64,000 bases of DNA from HGM04593 sp964458275 (GTDB lineage Bacteria; Bacteroidota; Bacteroidia; Bacteroidales; Bacteroidaceae). The notes beneath the pieces were generated by a model, which saw nothing but the letters and a program-made list of their open reading frames with translations, made no database searches and was not told where the DNA came from. A program made the position numbers and the translations under genes. The stretch lies in assembly GCA_964458275.1 (NCBI GenBank), contig CAYWIE010000002.1:1-64000 (forward strand), written 5' to 3'. Shown piece after piece: positions 8,759 to 17,360 of this stretch; within the stretch, counting starts at the first letter, position 1; each line of letters starts with the position of its first letter.

Positions 8759-9496
8759 TCAGTTGTTGGCAGATTCTTCCGTATAGCCTCTCAGCAGATT
8801 GACGGCTTGACGTATGTCGTAGTTTATGCCGTCTGCTCCTCTGGCTTGGACCACCACATAGTAGACTCCGTCCTTTACGGGAGAGCCTTTGTATGTGCCG
8901 TCCCATCCGCATGTCTCGCACTCCATCTCGTTGATGCCCCATTTGTGGAGCTGTTGTCCCCATCGGTTGTAGATGGCTGCCGAAAATGAGATTATGGATT
9001 TCACTTCGAATACATTGAAGTAGTCGTTTATGCCGTCGCCGTTGGGCGAGAAGGCATTGGGCACTTTCAGGGACGATTCGCTGATGACTATCTGGAAAGG
9101 CTCATATTCGTACTCAAGTACAAGCTTGTCGTTTGTCTTGTGCGAGTAGGTTACGTATAGTTGCACCATGAACGAGCCGGCTTCGTCGAAGTCGTAGTCC
9201 ACATCTTTGTCGTAGCGTGTGAGGAAGGGTGTCTGTTCTTCGTCGCGGGTGAATCGCCATGTGCATACGCAGGTGTAGTCGTCATACTCCTCGGCATTTG
9301 CCATGAAGCGTGCTTTCAGTGGTGCTTCTCCGGTGTATGTCTCGCCTTCGCTTAGCAATGTCTCTTCGCTGTTCTTGTCTGTTACAAGGGCTTCGGGTAC
9401 CGGCGCTTCTACCAGCGATTGGGCATTGACGCAATGCAGCGTTAACGCCATAAATGCCAATAGTGTGAACAGATATTTGTCTATGCTTGCTTTCAT
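8759..9496 (-). CDS. secreted protein with PKD-like and CHU_C (gliding-type) C-terminal domains
   Basis: 245 residues when started at the ATG at 9496, which begins a proper signal peptide (MKASIDKYLFTLLAFMALTLHCVNAQ). The longer frame back to 9613 adds basic residues with no signal and would begin upstream of the promoter box at 9548, so it was set aside. A beta-sandwich region around DVDYDFDEAGSFMVQLYVTY looks PKD-like. The C-terminal 90 residues match the CHU_C/gliding-associated domain: VPNAFSPNGDGINDYF, then IYNRWGQQLHKWG, GWDGTYKGSPVKDGVYYVVV. This domain is a type IX secretion signal in many Bacteroidetes, though no T9SS genes are in the window. The function of the mature part is unknown. 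uvrA follows after 15 bp. Confidence 0.8.
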   Translation of the reverse strand: MKASIDKYLFTLLAFMALTLHCVNAQSLVEAPVPEALVTDKNSEETLLSEGETYTGEAPLKARFMANAEEYDDYTCVCTWRFTRDEEQTPFLTRYDKDVDYDFDEAGSFMVQLYVTYSHKTNDKLVLEYEYEPFQIVISESSLKVPNAFSPNGDGINDYFNVFEVKSIISFSAAIYNRWGQQLHKWGINEMECETCGWDGTYKGSPVKDGVYYVVVQARGADGINYDIRQAVNLLRGYTEESANN

Positions 9497-9547
9497 CTTT
9501 TGTCTTGATTGCTTGATAATGCGTTTTTCTATATAACGCGATTTTTG

Positions 9548-9555
9548 CAAAGATA
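9548..9555 (-). promoter_or_regulatory. -7 box for the CHU_C protein and uvrA
   Basis: Minus strand reads TATCTTTG, a full TAnnTTTG match. Transcription near 9541 gives a leader of about 45 bases to the ATG at 9496 and excludes the longer frame. Confidence 0.55.
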
Positions 9556-9685
9556 GTGTTTTTTTGCGAAAATAGATGCAACCATCAAGAGGCTTGTGCA
9601 GCAGTTTTGTCATCTATCGGTTTTTTCGATAGATGCTATCGTTAAAATCGAATATTCGGTGATGATATTATTGTAATAATATAAG

Positions 9686-9693
9686 TAACTTTG
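9686..9693 (+). promoter_or_regulatory. -7 box for the DASS transporter gene
   Basis: TAACTTTG matches TAnnTTTG; start site near 9700, about 40 bp before the ATG at 9741. The -33 region has only a partial TTG. Confidence 0.5.
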
Positions 9694-9740
9694 CGCAGTT
9701 TGTTTAAATAATACTTAAATCTTATAAAAACCGACAAATT

Positions 9741-11243
9741 ATGTTTAAAAATTTTGCAGGCTTTTCAGTCTTGGAAAAAATCCAGAAGGACAAGCAGGAA
9801 AAAAGAAAGAAACAGATTCCTGTGAAGCTGATTAAAATTCTGGTAATCACAATCCTCAGTATTGCGGTTGCAATGTTGCCCACCGAAAGTTTCGGTATCG
9901 AAGGGCTGACTGTAGTGCACCAGCGCATTATTTCACTCTTTGTGTTTGCTGCTTTGATGTGGCTTACCGAGGCAATGCCCTCATGGGTAACTTCAATGAT
10001 TGTGGTAACAGTGATGCTGTTCACTGTATCTACAAGTGCATTCAATTTCCTTCGTCCTGAGGATCCGGCTATCGCTTCGGGGCTTGTTCCTTTCAAGAGC
10101 ATCATGGCTTGTTTCGCCAATCCCACAATCATGCTCTTCATCGGCGGATTCGTTCTTGCTATCGGATTGACAAAGGTGAAGCTTGACGTTGCTCTTGCAC
10201 GTTTCCTTTTGAAGCCTTTCGGCACACGCTCAGAGATTGTATTGCTTGGCTTCATCCTTGTAACAGCTACTTTCTCGGCTTTTGTAAGTAACACAGCAAC
10301 AGCTGCCATGATGTTGGCTTTCCTTACTCCCGTGTTGCGCTCTTTGCCCGCAGACGGCAAGGGACGTATCGCTCTTGCATTGGCAATTCCCATTGGTGCC
10401 AACCTCGGTGGTATGATGACTCCTATCGGTACACCTCCCAACATGATTGCTCTCGATTATCTTGCATCTATCGGCATGGGCATCAGCTTTGTTGACTGGA
10501 CTATCAAAATGACTCCTTTCGTATTGGTACTCCTCTTCCTTGCATGGCTCTTGCTTCGTTTCATGTTCCCCTTCAAGCAGAAGAACATCGAAATCAAGAT
10601 TGAGGGTGATATTGAGTGGAACTTCCAGACATGGTCAGTGGTTGCAGCTTTCGCAGTAACAATCTTCATGTGGATGTTCGGTACAGACCTTTGGGGTGTT
10701 GATACAAACGTTGTGGCTATGTTGCCTATCGCTATCTTCTGTGCAACAGGTATCCTTACTCGCCGCGACCTTGAGGAGATCAACTGGAGCGTACTTTGGA
10801 TGGTTGCCGGTGGTTTTGCACTCGGTGTAGCTCTTAACTATAAGGGCGCTGGTTGCGACAGCTTGAGCAACTTGATTGTTACCTCTGTTCCTTTCGGTAA
10901 CTTCTCACCGATTATCGTAATGGTATTGGCAGGACTCATCTGCTTCGGATTCTCTAACTTCATCTCTCACTCAGCTGCAACATCATTGCTCGTTCCCGTA
11001 CTCGGCGTTGTTGCCGTAGGTATGTCAGACGCTCTTGCAGCAGTAGGTGGTGCACAGGCTATGTTGGTTGGAATTGCAATCGCATCTTCTGTATCAATGA
11101 TTCTTCCTATCAGTACTCCTCCCAATGCAATTGCACACTCAACAGGCTTTATCGATCAGAAAGATATGATGAAAGTCGGTATCGCAATAGGTATTATGGG
11201 TCTTGTACTCGGATATGCAATGTTGATATTCATCGGTTTCTAA
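9741..11243 (+). CDS. DASS/SLC13-family sodium-coupled anion (dicarboxylate) transporter
   Basis: A 500-residue inner-membrane protein. DASS carriers move C4-dicarboxylates, citrate, sulfate or phosphate with sodium ions. The first Ser-Asn-Thr sodium/substrate motif is present as VSNTATAAMM (residues 183-185), followed by the PIGTPPNMIAL hairpin. The second half repeats this as FSNFISHSAATSLL and PISTPPNAIA, so both halves of the inverted repeat keep their signatures. A basic cytoplasmic N-terminus (KDKQEKRKKQ) precedes the first helix. It is followed by its own hairpin terminator and then by a LysR gene on the same strand, which might regulate it. The exact substrate is unknown. Confidence 0.9.
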   Translation: MFKNFAGFSVLEKIQKDKQEKRKKQIPVKLIKILVITILSIAVAMLPTESFGIEGLTVVHQRIISLFVFAALMWLTEAMPSWVTSMIVVTVMLFTVSTSAFNFLRPEDPAIASGLVPFKSIMACFANPTIMLFIGGFVLAIGLTKVKLDVALARFLLKPFGTRSEIVLLGFILVTATFSAFVSNTATAAMMLAFLTPVLRSLPADGKGRIALALAIPIGANLGGMMTPIGTPPNMIALDYLASIGMGISFVDWTIKMTPFVLVLLFLAWLLLRFMFPFKQKNIEIKIEGDIEWNFQTWSVVAAFAVTIFMWMFGTDLWGVDTNVVAMLPIAIFCATGILTRRDLEEINWSVLWMVAGGFALGVALNYKGAGCDSLSNLIVTSVPFGNFSPIIVMVLAGLICFGFSNFISHSAATSLLVPVLGVVAVGMSDALAAVGGAQAMLVGIAIASSVSMILPISTPPNAIAHSTGFIDQKDMMKVGIAIGIMGLVLGYAMLIFIGF

Positions 11244-11268
11244 AATAGAATCCTAATTTTCGTTTTAA

Positions 11269-11322
11269 TTCCGCCTTACAAACATTTTTTTTCAAAAAAT
11301 GAGGTTTTGTAAGGCGGAATTA
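11269..11322 (+). terminator. hairpin after the DASS gene
   Basis: Arms AATTCCGCCTTACAAA (11269-11284) and complement (11307-11322) enclose an AT-rich 22-base loop, 26 bp past the stop codon. It separates the transporter from the LysR gene. Confidence 0.6.
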
Positions 11323-11372
11323 TTATATTCGCCAACTAAAATGTTTATAAATTTTTTCTAAGAGCCTAAGAA

Positions 11373-12278
11373 ATGGAGTTGAGACAGCTGAAATATTTTG
11401 TGATGAGTGCCGAATATCTTAATTTTTCGGAGGCTGCGAAGCATCTTTTTATCACTCAGAGTACATTGTCTCAACAGATTAAGCAGTTGGAATTCGAACT
11501 TGGATTCCCGTTGTTTCTTCGTAACAGCCGTCATATTCTCCTGACGGAAGCGGGCGAGGAGTTTCTTCCCTTTGCGCAAAAGACTATCAGGGATGCCGAG
11601 GATGGTGTGCAGCGTCTTTACGATTTGCAGAACGTCAAGGCGGGCACTTTGCGTGTAGGTGTTACGTACAGTCTCAGTTCTGTGCTCACCGAAGGGCTTC
11701 TGTGCTTCATGAGGCAATACCCCGATGTGAAACTCGAAATTTGCTATGAGACTGTAAACCGTCTTCTCGAACTTCTCAAAGAGCGCAAACTCGATTTTGT
11801 GCTCTCCTACAAGCCGGTGGTCGAAACTCCCGAAATTGATACAATCTCGCTCTTCGAGAACTCCTTGTCGGCAGTTGTAAGCAGCAGCCACAGCATGGCT
11901 TCTCTCAAGAGTATCACACTCGAAGAGTTGCGTGGTTATTCGCTTGTGTTGCCTTCGAGGGAATTGCAGGCGCGTATGATGCTCGAAAGGCTTATGCAGG
12001 GCAAGGGTTTCAGACTCACTTCGCAGGTGGAGCTTAACGAGACGAACATTCTGCTTCAGATGGTGGCGACGGGCAACTACATTACCGTCCTTTCTGCCTC
12101 TGCGGTATTTGGCAACAGCCGTTTCAAAGCCATCCCTCTAAGGGAGCCGGGCAACAGGATGGAGGCTTCGATGCTGACGCTCAAAGGTGCCTATCAGAAG
12201 GCTTCGGCAAAGGAGTTTATAAACATTTTGCTCGATACGGATGCTGTGAAGCGGAGGGCAATTATCAGCTTCGATTGA
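11373..12278 (+). CDS. LysR-family transcriptional regulator
   Basis: 301 residues, the standard LTTR length. The winged helix-turn-helix is at residues 1-60 (MELRQLKYFVMSAEYLNFSEAAKHL, then ITQSTLSQQIKQLE and GFPLFLRNSR). A linker helix and a two-lobed effector-binding domain follow from about 90 (AGTLRVGVTYSLSS). The N-terminus is closest in feel to CynR/OxyR-type LTTRs of Bacteroidales, but no redox cysteine pair typical of OxyR is evident. It sits 130 bp after the DASS transporter and is separated by a terminator. The target could be that transporter, although LTTRs usually face their targets divergently. Effector unknown. Confidence 0.88.
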   Translation: MELRQLKYFVMSAEYLNFSEAAKHLFITQSTLSQQIKQLEFELGFPLFLRNSRHILLTEAGEEFLPFAQKTIRDAEDGVQRLYDLQNVKAGTLRVGVTYSLSSVLTEGLLCFMRQYPDVKLEICYETVNRLLELLKERKLDFVLSYKPVVETPEIDTISLFENSLSAVVSSSHSMASLKSITLEELRGYSLVLPSRELQARMMLERLMQGKGFRLTSQVELNETNILLQMVATGNYITVLSASAVFGNSRFKAIPLREPGNRMEASMLTLKGAYQKASAKEFINILLDTDAVKRRAIISFD

Positions 12279-12351
12279 CCTGATTGTATGTAGAGGCAAT
12301 TCTGAGATGTTGCCTTTCGAAATATTTTGTGGAACTTTAAATTTGTTGATT

Positions 12352-12519
12352 ATGATTTGGTTGGCTATTTTATTGGTATTATTTATCGGGTTTGTTTTTT
12401 TGTGTATCGGTAAAATGCGCACAGTCTCCCGCAAGGAACGTGAACGCCGTAACATAATCGACGAAATGGAGCTCCACGATCTTTATGAGCATTATAAGGA
12501 TTTTGACGACTATATTTGA
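12352..12519 (+). CDS. small single-pass membrane protein
   Basis: A 55-residue protein if started at the ATG at 12352 (an in-frame ATG at 12307 would add 15 residues). One strong membrane helix (MIWLAILLVLFIGFVFLCIG) is followed by a charged cytoplasmic tail rich in Arg, Glu and Asp (RKERERRNIIDEMELHDLYE). The shorter start puts the helix at the very N-terminus. It follows the LysR gene by about 70 bp and precedes a large bidirectional terminator. I do not recognise the family; the coherent hydrophobic-then-charged design argues that it is translated. Confidence 0.5.
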   Translation: MIWLAILLVLFIGFVFLCIGKMRTVSRKERERRNIIDEMELHDLYEHYKDFDDYI

Positions 12520-12618
12520 GCAGATGAGTAAATGTAAGTATGGCAATTAAGTGATTTGTTGCCATAAAATGGGCTCTTTTAATAAATTCGAAATAATTCG
12601 CATGTTTAATTATACGGT

Positions 12619-12674
12619 TCTATAAATAGCATCGGGGGACTGACAATTGTCAGTCCCCCGATGCTATTTATAGA
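12619..12674. terminator. 56-bp perfect palindrome, bidirectional terminator
   Basis: Bases 12619-12646 are the exact reverse complement of 12647-12674. The stem is GC-rich in the middle (CGGGGGACTGACA) and AT-rich at the outside, so each strand ends the stem in a run of A/T. It sits between the small membrane protein (plus) and aspS (minus, stop at 12685) and serves both. Confidence 0.85.
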
Positions 12675-12684
12675 ATAAATCAGA

Positions 12685-14439
12685 TTATTCAAGTACTACC
12701 TTGATATTCAGCTCGTCGAGCTGGGCATCCTCCAGTACAGAGGGGGCTTCAATCATTGTGTCGCGTCCCGAATTGTTCTTGGGGAATGCAATGCAGTCGC
12801 GTATGCTGTCGAGTCCGGCAAAGAGGCTCACCCATCTGTCGAGTCCGTAGGCAAGGCCGCCGTGGGGAGGTGCGCCGTATTTGAAGGCATCCAACAGCCA
12901 GCCGAACTGCTGCTGTGCACGTTCGGGGGTGAATCCGAGCAGTTCGAACATCTTGTTCTGAAGTGCGCTGTCGTATATACGGATTGAGCCTCCGCCTACC
13001 TCCACGCCGTTGATAATCATGTCGTAGGCGTTGGCGCGTACAGAACCCATGTCTGTGTCGAGCAGAGGAATATCTTCGGGCTTGGGCGATGTGAAGGGGT
13101 GGTGCATAGCCATGTAGCGGCCCTCTTCTTCGCTGTACTCGAAGAGGGGGAAGTCCACTACCCACAGGCAAGAGAACTTGTTCTTGTCGCGAAGACCGAG
13201 CTGCGATGCAACCTCAAGGCGAAGCTCGCACAACTGTTTGCGTGTCTTCATTGTGTCGTCGCCGCTGAGTATGAGTATGAGGTCGCCGGGCTCTGCCGCA
13301 AATGCCTCTTTCATCTGCTGCAATACCTCTTGGGTGTAGAATTTGTCGACGCTTGACTTGACATTGCCGTCTGCCTCGACACGTGCATATACCATGCCTT
13401 TTGCGCCAATCTGCGGGCGGCGTACAAAATCGGTGAGGGCGTCAAGCTGTTTGCGGGTGTAGGTAGCTGCACCTTTTGCGCATATACCTCCGATATATTC
13501 GGCGCTGTCGAATACTCCGAATCCGTGTCCTTTCATTATATCCATCAGCTCTACGAACTTCATCTCGAAGCGGATGTCGGGCTTGTCGCATCCGTAGTAT
13601 TTCATTGCATCGTGCCATGTGATGCGGGGGAAAGCGTCGTTAATCTCAACTCCACGTATGGTCTTGAAAAGGTGTTTTGCCATTCCTTCGAAGAGTGATA
13701 TCACATCTTCCTGCTCCACGAAACTCATTTCGCAGTCTATCTGTGTGAATTCGGGCTGGCGGTCGGCACGAAGGTCTTCGTCGCGGAAACATTTCACTAT
13801 CTGGAAGTAGCGGTCGAAGCCTGATACCATGAGCAACTGCTTGAAGAGCTGGGGGCTCTGGGGCAGTGCGTAGAACTGTCCGGGGTTCATGCGTGAGGGT
13901 ACCACAAAGTCGCGTGCTCCTTCGGGAGTGGATCCGATGAGCATAGGTGTCTCCACTTCGATGAATCCCATTGCGTCGAGGTAGCGGCGTACCTCCATCG
14001 TCATTTTGTGGCGCAGTTCAAGGTTGCTTCTCACACATTCGCGGCGCAGGTCGAGGTAACGGTATTTCATGCGCAGCTCGTCGCCGCCGTCGGTGTTGTT
14101 CTCTATTGTGAAGGGAGGAGTCTCTGCACTGTTGAGTATGTTCAATGTCTCAGTTATGATTTCAATTTCGCCGGTGGGGATGTTGTTGTTCTTGCTCTGG
14201 CGTTCGCGCACTGTGCCGCTTACCTGTATTACATATTCACGTCCCAGATGCGATGCCTTTTCGCATAGTTCGGGATTGCTGTCTTCGCTGAAGACCAATT
14301 GTGTTATTCCGTAGCGGTCGCGAAGGTCTACAAATGTCATGCCGCCCATTTTGCGTGCACGCTGCACCCATCCGCTGAGGGTTACTTTTTTTTCTATATC
14401 GGCGATTCTCAGTTCGCCACAGGTTGTTGTACGATACAT
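12685..14439 (-). CDS. aspS: aspartyl-tRNA synthetase
   Basis: A 584-residue class IIb synthetase that charges tRNA-Asp in the cytoplasm. The N-terminal OB-fold anticodon domain occupies about 1-110 (SGWVQRARKMGGMTFVDLRDRYG). Class II motif 2 is FRDEDLRADRQPEFTQID near 220. The bacterial GAD insertion lies in the middle third, and motif 3 is GLAYGLDRW near residue 540. Length matches bacterial AspRS. The first ATG is the family start. It is the last gene of a minus-strand run behind the patatin gene, with a 119-bp gap, and ends 11 bp before the large palindromic terminator. Confidence 0.97.
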   Translation of the reverse strand: MYRTTTCGELRIADIEKKVTLSGWVQRARKMGGMTFVDLRDRYGITQLVFSEDSNPELCEKASHLGREYVIQVSGTVRERQSKNNNIPTGEIEIITETLNILNSAETPPFTIENNTDGGDELRMKYRYLDLRRECVRSNLELRHKMTMEVRRYLDAMGFIEVETPMLIGSTPEGARDFVVPSRMNPGQFYALPQSPQLFKQLLMVSGFDRYFQIVKCFRDEDLRADRQPEFTQIDCEMSFVEQEDVISLFEGMAKHLFKTIRGVEINDAFPRITWHDAMKYYGCDKPDIRFEMKFVELMDIMKGHGFGVFDSAEYIGGICAKGAATYTRKQLDALTDFVRRPQIGAKGMVYARVEADGNVKSSVDKFYTQEVLQQMKEAFAAEPGDLILILSGDDTMKTRKQLCELRLEVASQLGLRDKNKFSCLWVVDFPLFEYSEEEGRYMAMHHPFTSPKPEDIPLLDTDMGSVRANAYDMIINGVEVGGGSIRIYDSALQNKMFELLGFTPERAQQQFGWLLDAFKYGAPPHGGLAYGLDRWVSLFAGLDSIRDCIAFPKNNSGRDTMIEAPSVLEDAQLDELNIKVVLE

Positions 14440-14558
14440 ATTGTTGCTTTTTTTGTTTTCTGATGTCTGCGGGCAGCACCGGTTGTGCGGTGCCGCTCAT
14501 TCAATCTGCGAAGATAATGAAAAAAACATAATTATAGAAGCTGATTTCCTATATAAGT

Positions 14559-15428
14559 TTACTTCGCTGTAATGAATTCAATCTTGGATGCACATTCGTA
14601 TCCTTCGTTGTAGAGGTCTGTCAGCTTTTGAGTGTTGCGCTCCATGCGGTCTACTTCTATCGGCCGCAAGGGGCGAATGACTGTCAGTTCTCCGCGTTCC
14701 TCCAGCTCTTCGACAAGAGAAATCTGTTGGTTGTATATGCGGTTGCGTGAGCGTATGGCATCGCGCAATGCGGGGTATTTGCGATAAAGGAAAGGCGGGA
14801 CTTTGGTCTCCTTTTCGGGCTTTCGGTAGCCCTTGTTGCGGGTAAGTATCACAAGGTTGTTGTCGAATCCGAGCGAGCGTGCGCGAAGCAGAGGTATCGA
14901 GTCGGCAACCCCGCCGTCCATCATCGGTTCCCCGTCGACGTATGCGATAGGGGAGACGAATGGCAGACTGCTCGATGCTCTTACTATCTCTATGATGCGG
15001 GCAGGATTCTCCTTCTCGTTCATATAGCAGGCATTGCCGCTCTTGCAGCTTGTCGTTACCATTTCGAATATTCCCTCCTGCATGGCAAATTTCTTGTAGT
15101 CGTAGGGGTAGATCTCTTCGGGGATTCTGCGGAACAGCAGGTCGAAGTCCATGATGTTCCTTTTCAGCAACAGATGCTTGAACCCTATGTAGTTGTGCTT
15201 TTCGAGCAGGTCAATATTGCAGTATTTTGCCCTGCCGCGTTGCTCCGACATGTATGAGAGCCCGTTGCAGGCTCCGGCACTTACTCCAATTGTGTACGGG
15301 AAGTGTATGTCTCGGTCTAAGAGGTTGTCGAGCACTCCGCTGGTAAATACTCCGCGCATGCCTCCTCCTTCCAATATCATTCCCGACGATGCTGTAAGGG
15401 TGTATCTGTTGTCTGTGTGATTTTTCAT
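14559..15428 (-). CDS. patatin-like phospholipase (RssA/YjjU type)
   Basis: A 289-residue acyl hydrolase with a Ser-Asp dyad. The oxyanion loop is GGGMRG (21-26), the nucleophile is S50 in GVSAG, and the aspartate lies in MMDGGVADSIPL around residue 170. There is no signal peptide, so it is probably cytoplasmic. This sequence style (ILEGGGMRGVFTSGVLD, YNQQISLVEELEERGEL) is that of the widespread YjjU-like patatins, whose substrate is poorly defined. It abuts the MBL gene (2 bp gap) and is clearly cotranscribed with it. Confidence 0.9.
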   Translation of the reverse strand: MKNHTDNRYTLTASSGMILEGGGMRGVFTSGVLDNLLDRDIHFPYTIGVSAGACNGLSYMSEQRGRAKYCNIDLLEKHNYIGFKHLLLKRNIMDFDLLFRRIPEEIYPYDYKKFAMQEGIFEMVTTSCKSGNACYMNEKENPARIIEIVRASSSLPFVSPIAYVDGEPMMDGGVADSIPLLRARSLGFDNNLVILTRNKGYRKPEKETKVPPFLYRKYPALRDAIRSRNRIYNQQISLVEELEERGELTVIRPLRPIEVDRMERNTQKLTDLYNEGYECASKIEFITAK

Positions 15429-15430
15429 GA

Positions 15431-16201
15431 TTATTGATTGTTGACTTCTATTGTGAGTCCGTCGTATGCGAGGTGTATCTCCGGTGGCAACACCTTTTCT
15501 ATCTTGGCGTGCAGCCCGATGTGGTGCATCAGATGTGTCAGATAGGTCTCTCGCGGCTTTATGTAGTTTATAATGTTGTATGCCTCAAGCACAGTCTGAT
15601 GCGTGCCGTGAGGCTTTGAGAATCTCAATGCATTGATTACCAGAGTGTCGATGCCTTTCAGCTTGTCCAGCTCTTTGAGCTCGATGAAACTCATGTCGGT
15701 GATATATGCAAACGCTCCTATCCTGTATCCGAGTATGGGCAGTCTGCCGTGATAGAGCCTTACAGGTTGTATGTCGAACCCGCCTGCATTGAAGTCTTTA
15801 CCCTCTTCTATAGTGTGGATTATAAGATTGGGCACCCCCGGATACTTTATCTCTGTGAAGCAGTATGGGAACATATTTTTTACGCAGTCGAGTGTGTGGG
15901 CGTCGGCATAGACGGGTATGTCTCCTCTGCGACAGAATGGGCGCAGGTCGTCCAGTCCTCCTACGTGGTCGTAGTGTTTGTGGGTGAGAAGAACAGCGTC
16001 TATCTTTCTGAAGGGACGGTGCAGCATCTGTGTCCTGAAGTCGGGACCGCAGTCTATAAGCAACCGTCTGTCGCCATCCTCAATGAGCGCCGATGAACGC
16101 AGGCGCGAATCTTTGGGGTCGGTCGATGTGCAGACCTCGCATCCGCATCCTATTTCGGGGACACCGGTCGATGTACCTGTGCCTAAAAATGTTATTTTCA
16201 T
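15431..16201 (-). CDS. metallo-beta-lactamase-fold hydrolase, PhnP-like
   Basis: 256 residues, cytoplasmic. The N-terminus MKITFLGTGTSTGVPEIGC, with a CGCEVC cysteine cluster, is typical of PhnP/YcbX-type phosphodiesterases that cut cyclic phosphate esters. The metal site THKHYDHVGG supplies H74, H76, D78 and H79; D50 in LLIDCGPDFR and later histidines (YHGRLP, THLMHHIG) complete it. It is packed between patatin (2 bp) and murB (7 bp). The true substrate in Bacteroidales, which usually lack the phn phosphonate operon, is unknown. Confidence 0.88.
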   Translation of the reverse strand: MKITFLGTGTSTGVPEIGCGCEVCTSTDPKDSRLRSSALIEDGDRRLLIDCGPDFRTQMLHRPFRKIDAVLLTHKHYDHVGGLDDLRPFCRRGDIPVYADAHTLDCVKNMFPYCFTEIKYPGVPNLIIHTIEEGKDFNAGGFDIQPVRLYHGRLPILGYRIGAFAYITDMSFIELKELDKLKGIDTLVINALRFSKPHGTHQTVLEAYNIINYIKPRETYLTHLMHHIGLHAKIEKVLPPEIHLAYDGLTIEVNNQ

Positions 16202-16208
16202 ATTTGCT

Positions 16209-17216
16209 TTACTCTATAACATTCACTTCGGGGAATATCTCTACTCCGAATTTCTCTTTGACGGATTTCTGTACCTCTGTGGCAAATTCAATGACATCCT
16301 TTCCGGTAGCGCCACCTAAATTTATAACAACCAATGCCTGATTGCGGTAAACACCGACTGTGGCACTGCTGCGCTCTTTCCATCCGCATTGGTCGATGAG
16401 CCACCCGGCAGACAGTTTCACTCCTGTTGGAGCAGGGTATGTGGGCATTGCCGGGAATTGCTCTTTAAGTCCGGTGGCAACGTCGGTGCTGACTACCGGG
16501 TTCATGAAGAAACTTCCTGCACTGCCAATCTTTGCAGGGTCGGGCAGTTTGGCGGCCCGTGTCTCGCAAACAGCTCTGCGGATATTTGCGGCATTGACAC
16601 CGCCGAGAGCTTCGCACTGCTCCTTGAGATTGCCGTATGTAAGCACATATTTCCCTCTCTTGTTCAATCTGAATGTAACATATGCAACTGCATATTTCCC
16701 TTTTTCCTCTGCCTTGAATATGCTGTGGCGGTATGCGAAACGGCACTCCTCTTTTGTGAAGGCTCTTTCGCTGCCGTCTGCCAACGAGACGCACTCCACG
16801 CACTCTATGAGGTCGCCTGCCTCCACGCCGTAGGCTCCCACATTCTGGACGGCGCTTGCGCCGACCTCTCCGGGTATTGCCGATAGGTTTTCGAGCCCTT
16901 GCCAGCCGTGTTCTACGGTGTATGCGACAAATTCATCCCAATTTATTCCGCTGCCGGCACGCACAAGCAAGCTGTCGTCATTTTCGGCAACAATTTCCAC
17001 GCCTTTGATGGCAGAGTGGAGTATTACACCGTCGAAATCTCTCATAAAAAGCAGATTGCTGCCACCGCCTATGACAAGATGGTGTACACCGTCCAGTTTG
17101 CCGGCAATGGACTTTATATCCTCTACCGATGAGAATTCCACAAAATGTGCTGTTTTGACATCTATTGCAAATGTGTTGTGTGGTAGCAGTGAATAATCAG
17201 TACTATGCTTAATCAT
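16209..17216 (-). CDS. murB: UDP-N-acetylenolpyruvoylglucosamine reductase
   Basis: MurB reduces the enolpyruvyl group to form UDP-MurNAc in peptidoglycan synthesis, using FAD and NADPH. With the ATG at 17216 the protein has 335 residues and begins MIKHSTDYSLLPHNTF, the usual start. The longer frame to 17267 adds an unrelated 17 residues. The FAD site is visible in HHLVIGGGSNLLF, with IPGEVGASAVQNVGAYG following. The catalytic serine is in AGSFFMNPVV and the proton-donor region near the end contains FPEVNVIE. Type I MurB length. The operon is murB, MBL, patatin, then aspS. Confidence 0.96.
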   Translation of the reverse strand: MIKHSTDYSLLPHNTFAIDVKTAHFVEFSSVEDIKSIAGKLDGVHHLVIGGGSNLLFMRDFDGVILHSAIKGVEIVAENDDSLLVRAGSGINWDEFVAYTVEHGWQGLENLSAIPGEVGASAVQNVGAYGVEAGDLIECVECVSLADGSERAFTKEECRFAYRHSIFKAEEKGKYAVAYVTFRLNKRGKYVLTYGNLKEQCEALGGVNAANIRRAVCETRAAKLPDPAKIGSAGSFFMNPVVSTDVATGLKEQFPAMPTYPAPTGVKLSAGWLIDQCGWKERSSATVGVYRNQALVVINLGGATGKDVIEFATEVQKSVKEKFGVEIFPEVNVIE

Positions 17217-17290
17217 AATTGTATACAAATTCCTTGCGAAGATAATATAAATCGCAGAAAGAGACAAATTATGAAAGAAAGTGTGGCGAA

Positions 17291-17322
17291 TTTGAAAAAT
17301 AGAATATTTTTATATAAATTTG
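17291..17322 (+). promoter_or_regulatory. promoter of the GH2 gene, TTTG-N20-TAAATTTG
   Basis: The -33 TTTG is at 17291-17294 and the -7 box TAAATTTG at 17315-17322, with the ideal 20-bp spacing. Transcription would start near 17329, downstream of the frame's earliest possible codons, so the ATG at 17361 must be the real start. Confidence 0.75.
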
Positions 17323-17360
17323 CCATTCAAAGCAAATTACACAAACAAAATAATTATTTT

